Part shown: one piece after another, positions 46,206-55,727 of the stretch | How positions within the stretch are numbered: the stretch's first letter is position 1 | Layout of the letters: the number at the start of each line of letters is the position of its first letter | Source: Planosporangium sp963837285 | GTDB lineage: Bacteria > Actinomycetota > Actinomycetes > Mycobacteriales > Micromonosporaceae | NCBI GenBank assembly: GCA_963837285.1 | Contig: CAWIMS010000002.1 | Location: forward strand, 124,001-188,000 | Direction of reading: 5' to 3' | Length of the DNA: 64,000 bases | Notes under the pieces: generated by a model | The model's input: the letters and a program-made list of their open reading frames with translations, nothing else | What the model was told of the DNA's origin: nothing | Database searches by the model: none | Translations under genes and position numbers: made by a program

Positions 46206-46811
46206 TCCAGCCGCGCGGTCTGGGTGCAACCGGCGACACCGTCGGCGGCCAGCAGGCCCCCGGCGGCCAGCAGGCCAGCCGGCTCACCTGGCGGGCTGCG
46301 CGGTGGGAACGGCTGTCCAGTCACGTTGGCCGCTGACGCGATCCACGACAGCCTCAACCCGGTCGGCCTGCGCGCCCGCGTACGCCGCAGCGACAGCACG
46401 CTCGCCCAAGGGGCGCCCACAGCTTGCCGGCCAGCCGTGCCAGGAGGTTCGCACGCGGCTGCGATACCGTATTCGGCCCGCGTTCGCGGTGCGCGGCCCG
46501 GAGCCGGTGACAGCCCACCCGGCGGTGCCGGCGAGCCCGCAACGCTCTGTGGCCTGCTGCCCTCGACGGCGGGCCGGTCTTGACAGCGTCCGCTGTCTAG
46601 CCGCTACGGGCGTGTCGGTCGGTAGGTCCGTCGTGCCGCGTGACTTGTTCTGTGGTAGAACAATAATAGGTTCTGTCAAAGAACTATATTCCAGAGCGGA
46701 GTTGCCGGTAATGCGCGTGTCTCGGCTGGCCGATCGGGTCCGGGGCCCGGGCGGTGCAGCGGGTATGTCCGCGGGGCGAACCGAGGCGGTGCCGCTCGGG
46801 GTGGCGGCCGG
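46206..46811. other. Intergenic stretch before the MFS gene
   Basis: About 600 bases without a recognised gene. A short direct repeat (CGGCGGCCAGCAGGCC, twice near 46237-46275) and AT-rich dyads near 46657-46684 are the only structures seen. Confidence 0.5.
46657..46684. promoter_or_regulatory. Inverted half-sites AGAAC/GTTCT, possible operator for the MFS gene
   Basis: AGAAC, then GTTCT (46670-46674), then AAGAAC (46679-46684), in an AT-rich patch unusual for this genome, 130 bases before the pump gene. A MarR- or TetR-type site is plausible. Confidence 0.4.
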
Positions 46812-48275
46812 GTGACGGGGCTGCTGACGGAGCCGGCCCGGCCGCGGCTGGTGCGTGAGCACCGGTGGGCGCCGTGGTTTGCGGTGGGCGCGGTGTGTTT
46901 CGGGGCGTTCATGGGGCAGTTGGACGCCAGCGTCGTGACGTTGGCGTTCCCGACGTTGCAGCGGCAGTTCACCACCGGTCTTGCCGCGGTGCAGTGGGTG
47001 TCGCTGGCGTACCTGCTGACGCTGGTGGCGCTGTTGGTGCCGGTGGGCCGCTGGTCGGATCGGGCCGGCCGCAAGCTGGTGTACCTGTACGGGTTCGTGG
47101 TGTTCACGGCGGCGTCCGCGGTGTGTGGCCTGGCCGGGTCGTTGCGGATGCTGGTGGTGGTGCGGGCGGTGCAGGCGGCGGGCGCGGCGATGTTGCAGGC
47201 CAACAGCGTGGCGTTGGTGGCCACCAGCGTGCCGCCGGCCCGGCGGCGGGCCGCGCTGGGCGTGCAGGCGGCGGCGCAGTCGCTGGGCCTGGCGGTGGGG
47301 CCGACGGCGGGCGGGCTGATGGTCGCTTCGGTGGGCTGGCGGTGGATCTTCCTGGTCAACGTGCCGGTCGGTGTGGTTGCGGTGGTGGCCGGGGTGTTTC
47401 TGCTGCCGCGTACCCGGCACCGGGCCGGCGAGGGCGGTTCGGATGCGGGGGGCGTGGTGCTGCTCGGCTGCGCCGCGGCGGCGTTGCTGGTCGCCCTGTC
47501 GTCGGTGTCGGGGCTGGCGTTGCCGCGGCCGGTGGCGGTCGGGTTGGCGGTGCTGGCGATGGCGTCGGCCGGCGGCCTGGTGTGGTGGGAGCGGAGGGCG
47601 CGGACGCCGTTGCTGGACGTCAGATTGCTGGCCAGCCGAGGGGTCGACATCGGGCTGGCTGGCGCGTTGGCCGCCTACATGGTGCTGTTCGGGCCGCTGG
47701 TGCTGTTCGCGCAGACTCTCGGGGGGCACACTGCGAACGCGCTGCGCGCGGGGATCGTGTTGACCGCGTTGCCGGCCGGGTTCGGGCTGGCCGCGGTGGC
47801 CGGAGAGCGGCTGCTGCCGCGGGGGTGGCCGGATCGTTGCCGGTGTGTGGCCGGTGGGCTGGTGGCTGCCGCTGCCGCCGCGGGGCTGGCGGTGCCCGGC
47901 CTGCCGGCCGGGATGGCACTGTCTCTGCTGGGGCTGCTCGGCCTCGGGCTGGGTACCTTCATCCCGGCCAACAACGCGGTCGTGATGGGGGCCGTCCCGG
48001 CAAGCCAGGCGGCGGCCACCGGTGGCATGGTGAACATGGCCCGGGGCCTGGGCACGGCGTTCGGGGTGGCGGTGGTGGCCCTCGCGCTGCACTTGGGCGC
48101 CCGGCAGGGCCACCCGGGCGAGGGCGTGCCGCTGACGATGGCGGTGCTGGCCGCGGTCGCGCTGCTGGCTGCTGCCACCGGCCGGGCCGCCGGCACCGGG
48201 CCGCATCACGGTACCAAGCCCGGCAGGCCCAGCAATCCGGTGGAGCATCCCGTCGGGGAGGAGTACCCGCGATGA
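46812..48275 (+). CDS. MFS transporter, DHA2 drug/proton antiporter family
   Basis: A 487-residue, roughly 14-helix exporter of the EmrB/QacA group: motif A as GRWSDRAGRKLVY, motif C as LGLAVGPTAGGLM, and the early FMGQLDASVVTLAFPTLQ helix with the D/x/V pattern of DHA2 proteins. GTG 46812. It probably expels toxic compounds in exchange for protons; the substrate is unknown. Dyads lie upstream, and a MarR-family gene lies 3 kb downstream. Confidence 0.9.
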   Translation: MTGLLTEPARPRLVREHRWAPWFAVGAVCFGAFMGQLDASVVTLAFPTLQRQFTTGLAAVQWVSLAYLLTLVALLVPVGRWSDRAGRKLVYLYGFVVFTAASAVCGLAGSLRMLVVVRAVQAAGAAMLQANSVALVATSVPPARRRAALGVQAAAQSLGLAVGPTAGGLMVASVGWRWIFLVNVPVGVVAVVAGVFLLPRTRHRAGEGGSDAGGVVLLGCAAAALLVALSSVSGLALPRPVAVGLAVLAMASAGGLVWWERRARTPLLDVRLLASRGVDIGLAGALAAYMVLFGPLVLFAQTLGGHTANALRAGIVLTALPAGFGLAAVAGERLLPRGWPDRCRCVAGGLVAAAAAAGLAVPGLPAGMALSLLGLLGLGLGTFIPANNAVVMGAVPASQAAATGGMVNMARGLGTAFGVAVVALALHLGARQGHPGEGVPLTMAVLAAVALLAAATGRAAGTGPHHGTKPGRPSNPVEHPVGEEYPR

Positions 48276-48375
48276 TCGTCATGTCGGTGTGCACGGCACA
48301 GCTGGCTGGGCGGCGGCTGCCTGGGCGGGACTCCGGCGGGCCGGGCAATGCGGCCGGGGCTGAGCGGGGTCGGCG

Positions 48376-48672
48376 GTGAGAGTTCCACGCCCGGCCGATC
48401 CACCGGCCGGTCCCGACGGGCGCCGGTCCTGGTACGCGACCGCGGCGACTGCCGCCGCGGTCGCCGCACTGGCGCTGCTTGCCCCAGGGCACCGCACGCC
48501 CTTTGCGCTGGCGGGGCTCGTGCTGGCCGCGACCGCCGTGGTCGCCGCGATCGAAGGGGCCCGGCGGGGACGCGGCGGCCCGCCATCACCGGCAGTGGGG
48601 CGGCTGGTCGGCGCGCTGACCACGGCGGCCGCGCTACTGTGCCTGCTCGGCGTGAGCGGACTGTGGACGTGA
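48376..48672 (+). CDS. Small membrane protein of unknown function
   Basis: A 98-residue protein with three hydrophobic helices (ATAAAVAALALLAP, FALAGLVLAATAVVAAI, LVGALTTAAALLCLLGV) and a basic loop. GTG 48376 is the only start. No family is recognised. It lies between the MFS and lgt genes in the same direction. Confidence 0.55.
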   Translation: MRVPRPADPPAGPDGRRSWYATAATAAAVAALALLAPGHRTPFALAGLVLAATAVVAAIEGARRGRGGPPSPAVGRLVGALTTAAALLCLLGVSGLWT

Positions 48673-48715
48673 CCGCACCATCCAATTCGACCGTTCAGCA
48701 TCGGGAGCCTGTGTC

Positions 48716-49681
48716 GTGAATCTTGCCGCCATCCCCAGCCCGCCCGCCGGTGTGTGGCATGTCGGGCCGGTCCCGGTCCGCGCGTACGCGCTGTGCATCG
48801 TGGCCGGCATCGCCGCCGCGGTCTGGATCACGGACGTGCGGCTGCGCCGCCGCGGCGCCCCGGCCGGGACGGTGCTGGACGCCGCCGTCTGGGCGGTACC
48901 GGCCGGGATCGTCGGCGCGCGCCTCTACCACGTGGCCACCGACCCAGAGCTGTACTTCGCGGCCGGCAAGCATCCGCTGGACGCGTTGAAGATCTGGAAC
49001 GGGGGGCTGGGGATCTGGGGCGCGGTGCTCGGCGGCGCGGTCGGGGCGTGGTTCGGGTGCCGCCGAGCCGGGGTGCGGCTGGACGTGCTGGCCGACGCGC
49101 TCGCCCCCGGCCTGCCAGTGGCGCAGGCGGTCGGCCGGCTGGGCAACTACTTCAACCAGGAGCTGTTCGGCCGGCCTACCACCCTGCCATGGGGACTGAT
49201 GATCGATCACGCGCACCGCCCTGCCGGCTACCAGCGGTACGCGACCTTCCATCCCACGTTCGCCTACGAGCTGGTGTGGGACCTCGGCGTGGCGACGCTG
49301 GTGTGGGCGGTCGACCGGCGATGGCCGCTACGCCGTGGCCGGGCCTTCGCGCTGTACGCGATGGCCTATGTGACCGGCCGGTTCTGGATCGAGGACCTGC
49401 GCATCGACGCCGCCAACCACATCCTGGGGCTGCGCCTGAACGAGTGGACCTGCCTGGCCGTGTTCGCCGCCGCCCTGGCGTACTTCGTCTGGGCTGGCCG
49501 CGTCTGGCCGGGCGGCCCGGCCGGCCCACAAGCCACCGGCCCCTTGCCGGCCGGCGCAGAGACGACTGGGGCGCAGCCGGCCAGCTCCGAGACGACAAGC
49601 CCGGACACGGCTGAGGAGCCCGCGGTGGCGGCCGGCGCCGGACACCGCGAGGCGGGCCAGCCCTCAGCCGACCCGCGTTGA
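48716..49681 (+). CDS. lgt: Prolipoprotein diacylglyceryl transferase
   Basis: A 321-residue polytopic membrane enzyme that adds diacylglycerol from phosphatidylglycerol to the lipobox Cys of prolipoproteins. The signature GRLGNYFNQELFG, the upstream IWNGGLGIWGAVLGG and the C-terminal GRFWIEDLRID (conserved Arg and Glu) are present. The start is GTG 48716. A Thr/Ala/Pro tail of about 60 residues extends the usual length, as in many actinobacteria. It is probably an accessory lgt, distinct from the housekeeping one, but this cannot be proven here. Confidence 0.93.
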   Translation: MNLAAIPSPPAGVWHVGPVPVRAYALCIVAGIAAAVWITDVRLRRRGAPAGTVLDAAVWAVPAGIVGARLYHVATDPELYFAAGKHPLDALKIWNGGLGIWGAVLGGAVGAWFGCRRAGVRLDVLADALAPGLPVAQAVGRLGNYFNQELFGRPTTLPWGLMIDHAHRPAGYQRYATFHPTFAYELVWDLGVATLVWAVDRRWPLRRGRAFALYAMAYVTGRFWIEDLRIDAANHILGLRLNEWTCLAVFAAALAYFVWAGRVWPGGPAGPQATGPLPAGAETTGAQPASSETTSPDTAEEPAVAAGAGHREAGQPSADPR

Positions 49682-49737
49682 GCCCTATGCGCGCCTGACC
49701 CGCCTCGACTCGTCCATGGTCTTCGGAAGGCTGCCCT

Positions 49738-50849
49738 GTGCTGGAGTCGTACCCATCCGCGCCCGTCCCCGTCGCGCCCGCCCCGGTGGCGTGGCGACGG
49801 CGGGCGGCCGCGATGCCCGGTTGGCTGGTGCTGTTCACCGCCGGCTGCGCGCTGGTGGGGCTGCCCACCGACCCGGCGTACGCGTTCGTGTGGCTGTGGG
49901 CGGCCACCGTCGCCTGGAACAGCCACCTGCCGTGGCGGGCGCATCTGCGGTTCGCCCGGGACTGGCTGCCGGCCATCGTCCTGCTGGTGGTCTACAACCT
50001 GTCGCGCGGCTACGCCGACCACGGTGCCGTCCCGCACGTCCACGAGATGATCACCGCCGACGCGCGGATGTGGGGCTGGGCCACCGGCGGCCTCCCGCCC
50101 ACGGTGTGGCTGCAGCAGCACCTCTACGACCCGACCCGCATCCACTGGTGGGACCTGGCCGCCAGCTTCGTGTACTTCACCCACTTCGTCGCCACCCCAG
50201 CGATCGCGGTGGTGCTGTGGCTGCGCAACCGGGCCCGCTGGGCGGCGTTCATGCGCCGCTGGATCGCGCTGTCCCGGCCGGGCTGGCCACCTACTTCGCC
50301 TACCCGGCCGCACCGCCGTGGTGGGCCGGGCAGTACGGCCTGATCAGCCCGGTGGAGCGCATCTCGACCCGCGGCTGGCAGGCCATCGGGCTGCACGGCG
50401 CCGGGAACCTGCTCAACGCCGCCCAACTCGACGCGTCCAACCCGGTCGCCGCGATGCCCAGCCTGCACACCGCGTTCGCGCTGCTGGCCGTCGCGTTCTT
50501 CGCGCCGGCCCTGCGGCGGCGCTGGTGGCCGCTGCTGGCCGCATACCCCCTCGCCATGACGTTCACCCTGGTCTATGCCGGCGAGCACTGGGTCATCGAC
50601 GTGCTCGTAGGCTGGGCGTACGTGGCCGGGGTCCTGGGCGTGGTCGCCGCCGCGGAGCGGTGGCGGGCGCGCCGGCGTGGCGGCGGGACCGGTGGCTTGG
50701 GCCCTGCCGACACGCGGGTACGGTCCGGGTCGGGGTCAGCGGTCGTGGCGGCTGGCCGCACCGGTGACCGGGCCGAGGATGAGCCGGTCGTCGCTTCGGC
50801 GGGCGAAGTCGAACATGCCGGCCAGCGGCCCGGCGAGGGCGTCGAATGA
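49738..50849 (+). pseudogene. PAP2-type phosphatase/inositolphosphotransferase-like, one frameshift
   Basis: From GTG 49738 the frame encodes several helices and the entry block HEMITADARMWGWATGGLPP. Near 50281 it shifts by one and continues LATYFAYPAAPPWWAGQYGL, then the PAP2 motifs AAMPSLHTAFALL (catalytic His region) and YAGEHWVIDVLVG (second His, Asp). Members are membrane phosphatases or lipid headgroup transferases. The final part overlaps an antisense phosphoesterase fragment. Apart from the single indel it looks complete. Confidence 0.82.
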
Positions 50850-51240
50850 GCCGTAGCCGATGCGGCCGGTGTGCCAGTTGTCCTTGACGAAACGCAGGAT
50901 CGAGGTCTGGTCTGGTGAGCGTGTTGTCGACGACGTTGGCCCGCGCGTAGGGGGAGACGACCAGCAGCGGTAGCCGGGGCCCGCACCCGCACCGGCCGGC
51001 GTAGCCGCCCAGGGGAGTCATGGCCGGGTTGCCGCACCGTGCGGGGCCGCTCCGCGTGTTGGTGGCCGGGTCGTGGGACGGGTCGAGGATCGGCGGCACG
51101 ACGTGGTCGTACCAACCGTCGGCGTCGTCGTAGGAGATGACCACGGCGGTCGAGCGCCAGTCCTTCGACTTCTGGAGCGCGTTGATGGTGTTCACGAGGA
51201 AATGCTGCCCGTCGAGCGGGTCGAAGTTGCCGGCGTCGCC
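50736..51240 (-). pseudogene. Phospholipase C-type phosphoesterase (PF04185), C-terminal fragment
   Basis: The minus strand reads NFDPLDGQHFLVNTINALQK, DWRSTAVVISYDDADGWYDH, PLLVVSPYARANVVDNTLT, then after an indel near 50915 SILRFVKDNWHTGRIGYGSF to a TGA at 50738-50736. These blocks are the metal-site region and C-terminus of the acid-phosphatase/phospholipase C family. The N-terminal half and signal peptide are absent, so it is a broken remnant. Confidence 0.72.
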
Positions 51241-51459
51241 GTGAACAGCATGTCCGGACCGGCGCTCAGACACGGCGGCGGGTAGGAGCGACGGCTGACA
51301 GCCAACGGCCGACCGCCGGGGCATGGCATCGCGCGTGCGGCCGGCGGCGGGTCGGCTGGTCGCCACGGGCCGGTGCCGCGCCCGTCTGCCGGGGTCTCCT
51401 CCCGGGGTAGTGTGCGGCCAGAGCGTACGAACTGCTATCTGTCCGGTAGGGGAGATCTG

Positions 51460-51981
51460 GTGACCGAGGCGTCGACGCCGCCCTTGGCCGGCAACGGCCG
51501 AAGCGAGGCGCACGGCAGCAGCCTGGCCGACACCATCGGCCGGCTGCGCCGTGCGATGCGCCGCGCCGCGCGGGCGGCCGACCCCGGCAACCAGCTCACG
51601 GTCGCCCAGTTGGAGCTGCTGAGCTGCCTGGCCGATCACCCCGGTGCCCGACCGGGGCAGCTGGCCCAGCTGCTCAACCTGCGTAAGAACTCGGTCACCA
51701 CCCTGGTCAACGGCCTCACCCGGCTCGGGATGATCAGCCGCGGTGCCGCCGACGGGGACCGGCGGGCGGTGGAGCTGACCCTCACCGAGGATGGCCGCCG
51801 GGCCGTGCACGCCTGGCAGGCCACCAACAGCGAGATACTGCACATCGCGCTGTCCACGCTGACCGTGCAGGAACGCCGGGCGCTGGCCCGGGCCACCCCC
51901 GCCCTGGACGCCCTGACCTGCGCGATCGACCGGCTCGCCGATAGCGCGGTGCCCGCCCCGCCCACCGGTAACGTGACCTGA
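51460..51981 (+). CDS. MarR-family transcriptional regulator
   Basis: A 173-residue winged-helix regulator: TVAQLELLSCLADHPGARPG, then the recognition helix RKNSVTTLVNGLTRLGMISR and the wing GDRRAVELTLTEDG. GTG 51460 follows GGGGA. MarR proteins repress pumps or stress genes and respond to phenolic or oxidising ligands. The nearest candidate target is the MFS pump 3 kb upstream; this is inference. Confidence 0.9.
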   Translation: MTEASTPPLAGNGRSEAHGSSLADTIGRLRRAMRRAARAADPGNQLTVAQLELLSCLADHPGARPGQLAQLLNLRKNSVTTLVNGLTRLGMISRGAADGDRRAVELTLTEDGRRAVHAWQATNSEILHIALSTLTVQERRALARATPALDALTCAIDRLADSAVPAPPTGNVT

Positions 51982-52206
51982 ACCGGCCCTGTGACCAGCC
52001 GGCCGCGGCGGACCTCTGCCAACCGTCGACAGTGACCAGCCATCGCGGGCGGGTCCGCGTACCCCCAGAGTGCGTCTCGACGAGCTCAGGTAGGGGCGGC
52101 ACGACCGCCGCGGGGATGCTGGCCGGCCCAAGCCGGCCCGCCGTGAGGGCGTGGAGACGCGCGGGTTCTTTGCGTTGCAGGGCTTCGACTGACTAGAAGG
52201 TCGTGG

Positions 52207-52487
52207 ATGCACGACCTGACGTTCACCACGCTGGGCAACCCGCCACCCGCATGCCCCAGGGGCTTGGTGGCATCCCGGGATGACCGCGATGGTCACCCAC
52301 ATGATGAAACGGATCGCGAGATTGGGGTGCCAAAGGGCGCCGGGGTGTCTGGAGCGGGTTGTCGCCTCCGGCGGCCACCTGTGGGCGTGTCGGATGCCGT
52401 GGGCCTGATGTACCCGACCGGAGCCGACCGCCACGAAGTGGTCGAGGGCGTCATCAGCGCCGTCGACTTCATCGAGAAGCCCCGATG
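52207..52487 (+). pseudogene. DsrE-like protein remnant, frameshifted
   Basis: Pieces in two to three frames read LTFTTLGNP, MTAMVTHMMKRIARLG, RVVASGGHLWACRM and DRHEVVEGVISAVDFIEKPR. Order and content match the C-terminal half of DsrE2-type proteins (the conserved Cys lies in LWACRM). It is 5'-truncated and has at least two indels. It marks the beginning of the second, eroded copy of the sulfur module. Confidence 0.6.
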
Positions 52488-52589
52488 ACGCCCAGCTGGT
52501 ACTCATCACGCTTACTCATCACGCTGCGTGCCCCGGCCACGGCGTTCGTGCGGGTTCCGCAGCCGGCGTCGTGTTCGGAGTACGCCGGT

Positions 52590-53120
52590 TCAGAGCAGGT
52601 GGGGCAGGCTGCGGGCGGCGGTGTAGGCGGCGATGGCGACGAGCAGGAGGGTGAACGCGGCGGTCAGCCGTTTCGGGGCGTACCCGGGACACGATGGGGC
52701 CGCCGAGCAGGCCGCCGGCGACGGCGGTGGTGGTGAACGTGGCGAGGACCGGCCAGTCCAGGTGTACCGGGGTGCCGATGCGGGAGGCCAGGGCGGTGGC
52801 GCTGTTGACGGCGATGACCAGCAGCGAGGTGCCGACGGCGGTGGGCATGTCGAAGGTCAGGGCGAGGACGAGGGCGGGCGCGACGAGGAAGCCGCCGCCG
52901 ACGCCGAAGAAGCCGGTGAGCAGGCCGACGGCGGTGGCCGCGAGCACGATCCGGGCGACGCGTGCCGGCAGCCGGCCGGCCGGGTGGGGCGGCTGTGGAT
53001 GGCCTGGCCCGGAGGTGTCCTGCCGGCCGGCGTCGCGGTGGTGCCGGATGGCCATCGCGGCGGCGACGACGAGCAAGGCGGCGAACGCGGCGAGCGGAAT
53101 GTGCGGGTCGACGGCGGCGG
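52590..53120 (-). pseudogene. TauE/SafE permease fragment, frameshifted and 5'-truncated
   Basis: Blocks TGFFGVGGGFLVAPALVLAL and PTAVGTSLLVIAVNSATALA are diagnostic of the TauE/SafE family. After an indel near 52685 the C-terminus LTAAFTLLLVAIAAYTAARS follows, with a stop at 52592-52590. The 5' end is cut where the antisense kinase fragment begins (about 53120), with the first helices lost. Confidence 0.75.
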
Positions 53121-54274
53121 ACAGGCGTCCGCGATCGCCGACGCCGCCGGGCCCGGCTCGTGGTCCGCGACACCGACGCCACGATGGTGTGGCCAGGCCA
53201 GGGGAGGGGGCCTGGCACGGGACCGGGCGCGGGCGGCACGCACACCGACACCGCCGCCGGCGGGATCGTGCAGGCCCCGGTCGTGGTCGCCGGGCAGCGG
53301 GTGGGGACCGTGCGGCTGGCGTTCACCACGGCCGCGACCGGCGGCCGAACCGTCGCCTGGTCCTGGGTGATCGGCGCCGCGCTGGTCGCCCTCGCCGCCG
53401 CGCTGGCCGTCAGCAGCTACGTCTCCGGCCGCCTCACCCGGCCGCTGGTCACCCTGGCCGCCGCGGCCCGCCGGTTCGCCGCCGGCGACCGGGGCGCCCG
53501 GGCCCGTGTCGATGCCCCCGGCGAGCTCGGCGAGGTGGCCCACGCCTTCGACACCATGGCCGACGAGGTGGCCCGCGCCGAGACCGTCCGCCGCCGGCTG
53601 GCCGCCGACGTCGCCCACGAGCTACGCACCCCATTGGCCGCGTTGCAGGCCGGCCTGGAGGAACTACGCGACGGCCTACGCGAACCCGATACCCCACGGC
53701 TGGCCGCGCTGCACGACCAGACCCTGCGCCTTGGCCGCGTCATGGCCGATCTGGCCGACCTGTCCGCCGCCGAGTCCGCCGCGCTGTCGCTGCACCCGGT
53801 CGACACCGACCTCGCCGAGGTCGCCCGCGCGGCGCTCGCGGCCCAGCGCCCACAGCTGGATTCGGCGGGCCTGCGCCTCGACGCCGACCTTGACATTCCG
53901 GTACCGGTGCGGGCCGACCCCGACCGCATCCACCAGGCGGTCGCCAACCTGCTCGCCAACGCTGTCCGCTACTGCCGGCAGGGCGACCGGGTGGCCGTGC
54001 GCACCCGCGCCGACGGGCCATCCGCCGTGCTCGAGGTCGCCGACACCGGGCCCGGTATCCCCGCCGACGAACTGCCGCATGTCTTCGACCGCCTGTGGCG
54101 CGGCCAGCACGCCCGCGCGGTCGCCGGGTCCGACATCGCCTCGCCGTGGTCCGCGAACTGGTCACCGCCCACGGCGGTACGGTCAGCGCCGAGTCGCCGC
54201 CCGGCATCGGCACGATCGTCACCATCCGCCTGCCCCGTGCCGTGTCGAGTCCACAAGGGACAGTGTGCCGATAA
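53120..54274 (+). pseudogene. Sensor histidine kinase, truncated duplicate
   Basis: A close paralogue of the kinase at 34961-36331 starting in mid-sensor (ASAIADAAG, ARLVVRDTDATMVWPGQGRG). It has an early indel near 53155 and another near 54130 that scrambles the G2 box (GSDIASPWS where the paralogue reads GSGIGLAVV). The H box DVAHELRTPLAALQAG and N box NLLANAVRYC survive. The corrected frame ends at TAA 54272-54274. The first transmembrane helix and the cognate response regulator are missing. Confidence 0.85.
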
Positions 54275-54539
54275 GCATCGGAGGACATGCATCGTTCGGG
54301 TGACCTCGCGCGATGGTCGGGCGGCGCACCCTGGACCGACCTGGTGCTGCATCGCTGCGGAGGCGGTCGATGAGCAGAGGTCACGTGGCGCAGGTGGACA
54401 CCGCCGTTTCGTTTCCCTGGCGTCACTCGCAGCATCCCGCGCCGCCGGGTAACGGCGTCAGCGCTCGGGTCTGGCACCACGGTCGCCGCACCGGCCGCGC
54501 CGGCGCTCGCGGGGCCGGCCAGCCGCCCGGCCGGATCCC

Positions 54540-54932
54540 TCAGCCGGTCAGGGTGTCGAGGGCGGCGCGTAGCCGGGTGGTGGCCTCGTCGGCGACGTCC
54601 TTCAGTTCGAGCTTGCCGGTGACCTGGACCATGACCTGCGGGTCGAGGGCCTGCACGAGGGTGGCGTCGGGGCCGTCGGCGCGCACGACGATGTTGCAGG
54701 GCAGCAGCAGTCCGATGTCGCGGTCGGCGTCCAGGGCCCGGTGCGCCAGGGGTGGGTTGCAGGCGCCGAGGATGACGTAGTCCTCCATCTGGGCGCCGAG
54801 CTTGTCGCGCAGGGTGGCCTGCACGTCGATTTCGGTGAGCACGCCGAAGCCCTGTTCCTTCAGGGCGGCGCGAACGCGCTGCACGGTGGGCGCGAACGGG
54901 TCGGGTAGGCGAACGGTGATGCCGTAGGACAT
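54540..54932 (-). CDS. DUF302 domain protein
   Basis: A 130-residue protein from ATG 54932 behind GGAAAGG. It carries the DUF302 core GITVRLPDPFAPTVQRVRAA, LGACNPPLAHRALDADRDIG and PCNIVVRADGPDATLVQALD. The family occurs widely next to sulfur and metal genes; its biochemical role is unsettled. The upstream PIG-L frame runs into it without a stop, so a PIG-L/DUF302 fusion polypeptide is also possible. A truncated copy lies at 36338. Confidence 0.85.
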   Translation of the reverse strand: MSYGITVRLPDPFAPTVQRVRAALKEQGFGVLTEIDVQATLRDKLGAQMEDYVILGACNPPLAHRALDADRDIGLLLPCNIVVRADGPDATLVQALDPQVMVQVTGKLELKDVADEATTRLRAALDTLTG

Positions 54933-55630
54933 TGGGTGGTTGCCTTTCCGGGTTGGTGGGTGGATCAGTCGCAGGTATTCGCGGTCGCCGAGGAGTTCCA
55001 GGCGGCGGTGCAGGACCGGGTTGTCGATGGCCTGGCTGCGGTGGCGGGCAATTGCGCGCCGCTGCCGGTCCCGGCACACCGTGAGCGTGATGTCCAGTTC
55101 GGCCGGCGCGCGGCCGGTGAAGGCGGTGCCGAGTTCGGTGTTGATCCGCTGCGCGACCGGTTGGGGCAGTGCCCAGGCCAGGACCGGCAGGCCGGTCACG
55201 CTGGCGGCGGCCAGGGCGGCCTGGGTGGCGTGGTGGTGGTCGGGGTGGCCGGTGACCCCGCCGGGGTCGAAGACCAGTAGGTGGCTGGGGTGTTCCTCGC
55301 CGATGACGCGCACGACGTGAGCGGCCAGCTCGTTGAGGGGTGTCGTGGCGAGTCGGCCGTCGGGGTAGTGGTGCAGCTCGACCCGGGACAGCCGGAGTTC
55401 GGCGCCGGCGGCCTGCAACTCCTGCGACCGGATCGTGGACAGGTCTGCCTGGCTACCGCGCAGGCTGGACGCCTCGCCGTGGGTGAAGCAGACCAGGCTG
55501 GCCCGGGCATCGCCGATGACGAGACCGACAGGACGGCGCCGAGACCGAACGACTCGTCGTCGGGGTGGGCGACCACCGCCAGCACGCCGGTGACGCGGCC
55601 GAGGGGATCCTGTCCGCGTCCCAGCGCCAT
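54933..55630 (-). pseudogene. PIG-L/LmbE deacetylase, one-base frameshift, open into DUF302
   Basis: ATG 55630 follows GAGGAGG and starts RVTGVLAVVAHPDDESFGLG, whose AHPDDE is the zinc motif of the family. Near 55525 one base is missing compared with the other copy at 36680 (GATGACGAGACCG against GATGACCAGCTCCG). The next frame continues LVIGDARASLVCFTHGEASS, GGVTGHPDHHHATQAAL (second zinc motif) and ELLGDREYLRLIHPP. LmbE enzymes deacetylate amino sugars or cleave mycothiol conjugates (MshB, Mca). A CstR-type operator lies 25 bases upstream, suggesting persulfide control. Confidence 0.8.
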
Positions 55631-55654
55631 GGCGTCCACCTCCTCGCTTCAATC

Positions 55655-55670
55655 ATACCCCCAGGGGTAT
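55655..55670. promoter_or_regulatory. CsoR/CstR-type operator 3
   Basis: ATACCCCCAGGGGTAT, nearly identical to operator 1, just upstream of the PIG-L gene. Confidence 0.82.
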
Positions 55671-55727
55671 ATAAGTGGGGCGGCGACCGGTCGAGGTCGC
55701 CGTCCCCGGTGCGCACCGGTTCCCGGT

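Noticed and set aside
52000..52200. Possible gene between marR and the DsrE remnant
   Set aside because: Frames are short, composition is non-coding-like and nothing matched a family.
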